This document shows positions 61,701 to 64,000 of a stretch of 64,000 bases of DNA, one piece after another. The stretch is taken from positions 18,208 to 82,207 of the forward strand of contig NZ_JAANIH010000039.1 of NCBI RefSeq assembly GCF_014529705.1, written 5' to 3'. The translations under genes and the position numbers were made by a program. The notes below the pieces were generated by a model. The model was given only the letters and a program-made list of their open reading frames with translations. It was not told the origin of the DNA and ran no database searches. Source of the DNA: Bradyrhizobium campsiandrae (GTDB lineage: Bacteria > Pseudomonadota > Alphaproteobacteria > Rhizobiales > Xanthobacteraceae). Position 1 is the stretch's first letter; every line of letters begins with the position of its first letter.

Positions 61701-62130
61701 TGGCAGCGCCCAAGAGCAGCGTCTCGTCGCGGCCGCGGCGGTTGAGGATGCGGTCGGTGAAGACGTGGCCGCGCTCCAAATCGGAGGCGATCTGAATCTC
61801 GTCGACGGCGAGGAAGGACACATCCAGATCGCGCGGCATCGCCTCGACGGTCGAGACCCAATAGCGCGGCGATCGCGGCTTGATCTTCTCCTCGCCCGTG
61901 ACCAGCGCGACGGCCTCGGGCCCGACGCGGGCGACGATCTTGTTGTAGACCTCGCGCGCCAGCAGGCGCAGCGGCAGGCCGATCATGCCGGAGGAATGCG
62001 CGAGCATCCGCTCGATGGCGAGATGGGTCTTGCCGGTGTTGGTCGGCCCGAGCACCGCGGTGACGCCGGCGCCGGGAACGCGATCCGAAAGCACCCGCTC
62101 GGAGGCAAAGGGGGATGGGGAGAAGGCCAT
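58735..62130 (-). CDS. Suv3-like DExH-box RNA helicase with disordered RGG-like tail
   Basis: ATP-dependent RNA helicase of 1131 residues related to mitochondrial SUV3. Walker A GPTNTGKT is at residues 28-35, the DEIQ box at 110-113, then SLSPRTRNAQVEMFQNGDVDYLVATDAVGMGLNLDVDHV and QVAGRAGRATRNGTFG (motif VI). Residues about 800-970 are Ala/Glu/Pro-rich, and 970-1110 are packed with Arg/Asp/Gly (RDKGRDRRDRE), likely a disordered RNA-binding region. The stop overlaps the expected S4-gene start. The role in bacteria is unclear; RNA turnover is the likely one. Confidence 0.93.
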   Translation of the reverse strand: MAFSPSPFASERVLSDRVPGAGVTAVLGPTNTGKTHLAIERMLAHSSGMIGLPLRLLAREVYNKIVARVGPEAVALVTGEEKIKPRSPRYWVSTVEAMPRDLDVSFLAVDEIQIASDLERGHVFTDRILNRRGRDETLLLGAATMRPIIERLLPGVSMITRPRLSSLEFAGDRKITRQPRRTAIVAFSADEVYAIAELIRRQHGGAAVVLGSLSPRTRNAQVEMFQNGDVDYLVATDAVGMGLNLDVDHVAFASDRKFDGYQFRRLTPAEFAQVAGRAGRATRNGTFGTTGRCAPFEPELVNALQNHIFDPVKMLQWRNSKLDFASLGALQVSLNLAPGHETLTRAPIAEDMRVLDHAARDAEVRDIAHGKAAVERLWEACQVPDYRKLSPAAHAELVTTLYGFLMRKGCIPDSWFAAQVDQADRVDGDIDTLSARIAQIRTWTFVANRPDWLKDPDRWQGITRDVENKLSDALHERLTERFVDRRTSVLMRRLRENTSLNTEIGKTGEVIVEGHVIGRLDGFTFAPDAAEAGSDAKALQAAAQAVLAGEINARAEKLGNAPDDQFVLTSEGTIRWTGDAVARLSAADDALHPRIRIISDERLTGAPRDKVQARLELWLKTHIEKLLGPMFELSKAEDVTGIARGIAYQLVEALGVLERPRIANELKDLDQPSRATLRKYGVRFGAYHIYFPGLLKPAARSLAALLWALKQDNVDLSSLSGAQHLASSGRTSFPVDKALPRDAYRVLGYKQAGERAVRVDILERLADLIRPALAWRENSPGEKPAGAFDGRSFVVTQAMTSLTGSAGEDFASVLRALGYRMEKRPPLPVKPVAAAEPPAAEAAPEAPVAEEAAAPADAAPEAVTVEDAPGTEPHEPEAQEQEVLAEPALEASPEAPVTPEDAPGVAPPAEPAAAPVEAAAEAASAEAASAEAAPAETAATEAAASPDAAAPVAAAEPELVEVWRPGGRHEDRKPRHERHRHQRHNNQRPQQASAEAGAGAPAEGEAARAADGEKRNERHRHGGPRKDFRKGREEGGGDRREQRPDNNRRFEGKDRDRDRGKGKPGDRDGGREHRGGRDRDKGRDRRDRESGPSLRPYASSANPRERDRPADPNSPFAKLAALKEQLAGRKE

Positions 62131-62606
62131 GTCTATCGGGTTAGGTAATGGCTGATGCGGCCAATGTCAGGGCTTGATGGGGCGGAGGGGCGCCGAGCGC
62201 CCGCCACAAGCGCAACTGTCTCACTTTGCGACGCTTTTTCCTCATCCTTTAAGCTTCGGAACGACTCTAGAACGAATCGCGGCCGAATCGCTGACTCCCT
62301 GATGAGTCCTGTTACGTTCACGCAAGCGGTCGTGGGACTCGTTTTGCGTGTGCACTAGATGGAGTTTTGCAGGGACGCACAAGCGGCGATGTGGTGGCTG
62401 GAATCCTTAAGTTGGGGATGGGCGTGAGTCGAATCAGAATTGGGGCGGAGTCAAATGGATTCCCGAAAAAGCGCCTCTCCGCCGGAACAACCCCATGCAC
62501 AGTAGGTAAGTCATTGATATTGCTAGGGCAGACGTAGCCCGCAGGGAGCGGAGCGGAATGCGGGGCCAAAAGCCAAGAATCCCGGATTTCATCCGGGCTA
62601 CAGGCC
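62131..62606. other. Intergenic region with one REP-like element
   Basis: 476 bases between the DUF3108 stop and the helicase start, both on the minus strand. At 62533-62602 GTAGCCC ... GGGCTAC brackets an inner hairpin CCCGGAT-TTC-ATCCGGG (62581-62597), related to the repeat at 28.6 kb. The rest should hold the helicase promoter; I see no gene or tRNA in it. Confidence 0.6.
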
Positions 62607-63482
62607 CTACTGTGTCTTCGCCACCCTTGGCGGCTGGGCTGTGGTGATGAAGCTGGTGGCTTCCAGCATCGCCGGGCCGAGCGGCGTCGGCACCTTCAGC
62701 CAGAACGGAACCAGGATGCGGGTGCCGGCGACGGGGGCGAAGGCGATCTCGATGTTGCGCTGGGCGGCGAGGTATTTGATCACGGGGCGGTCGGGGATGT
62801 AGCCGGCGACAGGCACGAAATAGAGCGCGCAGACCACGACCGGGCCGCGATAGCCCTTCTCGGCCTTGACGGTCTCCATGCGCTTGAAATCGAGCTTGAG
62901 ATCGTAGCGCATGCGGCCGTCGAACACGGGCGCGGAGTTGTGGCAGGCCTCGGGCACGACGGTGTCGCCGGTGCCGGGGACGCGGAGCAGCGAGGCCGTC
63001 ATCGGATCCCACACGCCGCGGCGATGCGCCTCCGTCACCACGATGCGGTCAGGATCGACCGGCGGCTCGGGAATGATGCCGAACTCCTTCACATTGCCCT
63101 TGTCGAGGGTGATGTGGATCTCTTCGGTTTTCTTCGAGGTGGTGGTGGAGGCCTGATAGGCGGAGGCAACCAGCGCGCCGTTGACGATGCGCCCCTGCGA
63201 AGCGCCGGTGCCGGAGCCGCCGGTGAAGGATTTCAAGAGGCCAGAGGTGCCCCCCGACGCGGCGGCCGAAAACACGTCATCCTGGATATCGATGTTCCAG
63301 GCGCCGCGGCCGACCGGAATGCCTGACAGCGTTGCCTCATACTGGGCCTCGAGCTTGCCCTGCGCGGCCGCCGGCTCCGCCGCCCACGCCAGCAGCAGGC
63401 CGCCGAAGGCCGCCAGCGCCAGCCGGCCGACCGCGCGCAGCCGGGGCGGAATGAAGGAGGACGTGTGCACGAGACGATCCAA
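62607..63482 (-). CDS. DUF3108 domain exported protein
   Basis: A 291-residue periplasmic or envelope protein. A signal sequence (LALAAFGGLLLAWAAEPAAA) ends near residue 40. The mature part opens with the DUF3108 pattern GKLEAQYEATLSGIPVGRGAWNIDI and continues as a beta-rich domain (MRYDLKLDFKRMETVKAEKGYRGPVVVCALYFVPVAGY). One Cys pair (EACHNS and VVCALY) could form a disulfide. Function unknown. The gene often stands near rpmB in this group; the window ends before that can be seen. Confidence 0.88.
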   Translation of the reverse strand: MDRLVHTSSFIPPRLRAVGRLALAAFGGLLLAWAAEPAAAQGKLEAQYEATLSGIPVGRGAWNIDIQDDVFSAAASGGTSGLLKSFTGGSGTGASQGRIVNGALVASAYQASTTTSKKTEEIHITLDKGNVKEFGIIPEPPVDPDRIVVTEAHRRGVWDPMTASLLRVPGTGDTVVPEACHNSAPVFDGRMRYDLKLDFKRMETVKAEKGYRGPVVVCALYFVPVAGYIPDRPVIKYLAAQRNIEIAFAPVAGTRILVPFWLKVPTPLGPAMLEATSFITTAQPPRVAKTQ

Positions 63483-64000
63483 TCGGAAAGCGAGTGGTTG
63501 TTACTTAAGCCTGTTACAGCGCCAGGCAATGCGTCCGGGGCCCAAAAACCGGGAACTCCACCGGACTCTTTGGCCCCGATTGCGCCCTTTATGTGATGGT
63601 AAGGCGTTTCAAACATTGCCGTTTTGGTGATTGGCCCGTCTCCGGACTCCGGGCTCCGATACCTCTCCCGCTTGCGGGAGAGCGTAGGCCGCCTACGGCG
63701 GCCGTCCTCAGGGGAACGCCGAGGCGAAGCCTCGGCTATGCGCAGCGCGGGTGAGGGCTTTCTCCTCTGGGGGACACCAAACGGCTGCCCCACTGCGGAG
63801 ACACCCTCTCCCCAGCCCTCCCCCGCGAGCGGGGGAGGGCTGGGGAGAGGGTGTCCCCGCCGCGGGTCAGCCGTTTGGTGTCCCCCAGAGGAGAAAGCCC
63901 TCACCCGCGCGGCGCATAGCTGACGCTTCGCCTGGACGCTCCCCTGACGACGGACGCGGTCGCGCGCGTCCGCGCTCCCCACCGCGCGCAGGGGCGCAGA
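63483..64000. repeat. Right-end intergenic region with large nested palindrome
   Basis: The 42-base arms 63745-63786 and 63867-63908 are exact reverse complements; similarity continues outward with few mismatches to about 63700 and 63955. Inside, a 26-base perfect stem (63800-63825 with 63828-63853) has a 2-base loop. A smaller hairpin CTCTCCCGC/GCGGGAGAG lies at 63663-63683. No gene is evident in these 518 bases. Confidence 0.85.

Noticed and set aside
59959..62148. 729-codon plus-strand frame opposite the Suv3-like helicase
   Set aside because: No motifs, composition typical of an antisense shadow, and the helicase motifs on the other strand are unambiguous.

Overview
The window is a dense, GC-rich stretch of an alphaproteobacterial chromosome, most likely Bradyrhizobium or a close Nitrobacteraceae relative. 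The grounds are a 409-residue 5-aminolevulinate synthase of the Bradyrhizobium type with a perfect FixK/FNR box upstream, an Irr-like Fur protein, a RegB/RegA pair, BA14K and Omp25/31-type envelope proteins, CarD with an Ala/Lys/Pro-rich tail, a Suv3-like helicase, and REP-like palindromes between genes. I found no rRNA, tRNA, CRISPR array, phage or insertion sequence. Names rest on motifs read by eye; no database search was run.

Layout. 1-3421 (minus): livF (cut by the window edge), livG, livM and livH, a branched-chain amino-acid type ABC transporter. 3671-5943: an ABC-2 exporter pair. 6036-12014: single genes (UlaG-like hydrolase, amidohydrolase, cupin, possible SUKH-like protein, M29 aminopeptidase, BA14K, GFA). 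12111-13829: an MddA-like methyltransferase divergent from a shortened CadC-like regulator, with a tandem direct repeat between them. 13836-14674: a split alpha/beta hydrolase. 14754-15699: an Irr-like regulator and a small gene sharing a FixK-type box. 16078-21265: a dpp-type peptide transporter operon. 21281-25291: a patchwork of small genes around a MerR regulator/OYE flavoprotein pair, including two paralogous secreted proteins and a two-gene unit of tiny proteins. 25515-29807: porin, chemotaxis receptor, metallo-hydrolase.

30036-35133: hemA and a CbrA-like sensor kinase. 35137-41115: an Ohr / hydrolase / cytochrome P460 / SDR gene group read away from a large winged-helix STAND-ATPase regulator. 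41211-44094: VOC protein, enoyl-CoA hydratase and an orphan Liv-type binding protein. 44358-48568: degenerate nuclease-like protein, M48 protease, cytochrome c, MFS transporter. 48752-55654: one overlapping operon, cyoABCD-surf1-regB-regA, joining a quinol oxidase, its probable assembly factor and a redox two-component system. 55784-63482: small secreted protein, a broken gene, carD, fdxA, an S4 RNA-binding gene without a normal start, the Suv3-like helicase and a DUF3108 protein. The right end holds a large nested palindrome.

A theme is adaptation to oxygen, redox state and electrophiles: FixK-type boxes at hemA and the Irr-like gene, RegBA with the quinol oxidase, MerR with an ene-reductase, and Ohr with cytochrome P460. 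The best leads for something undescribed are the two regulator/target pairs with direct-repeat operators (12-14 kb and 35-41 kb), the perfect 23-bp palindrome before cyoA, and the paralogous secreted tail proteins at 21-25 kb.
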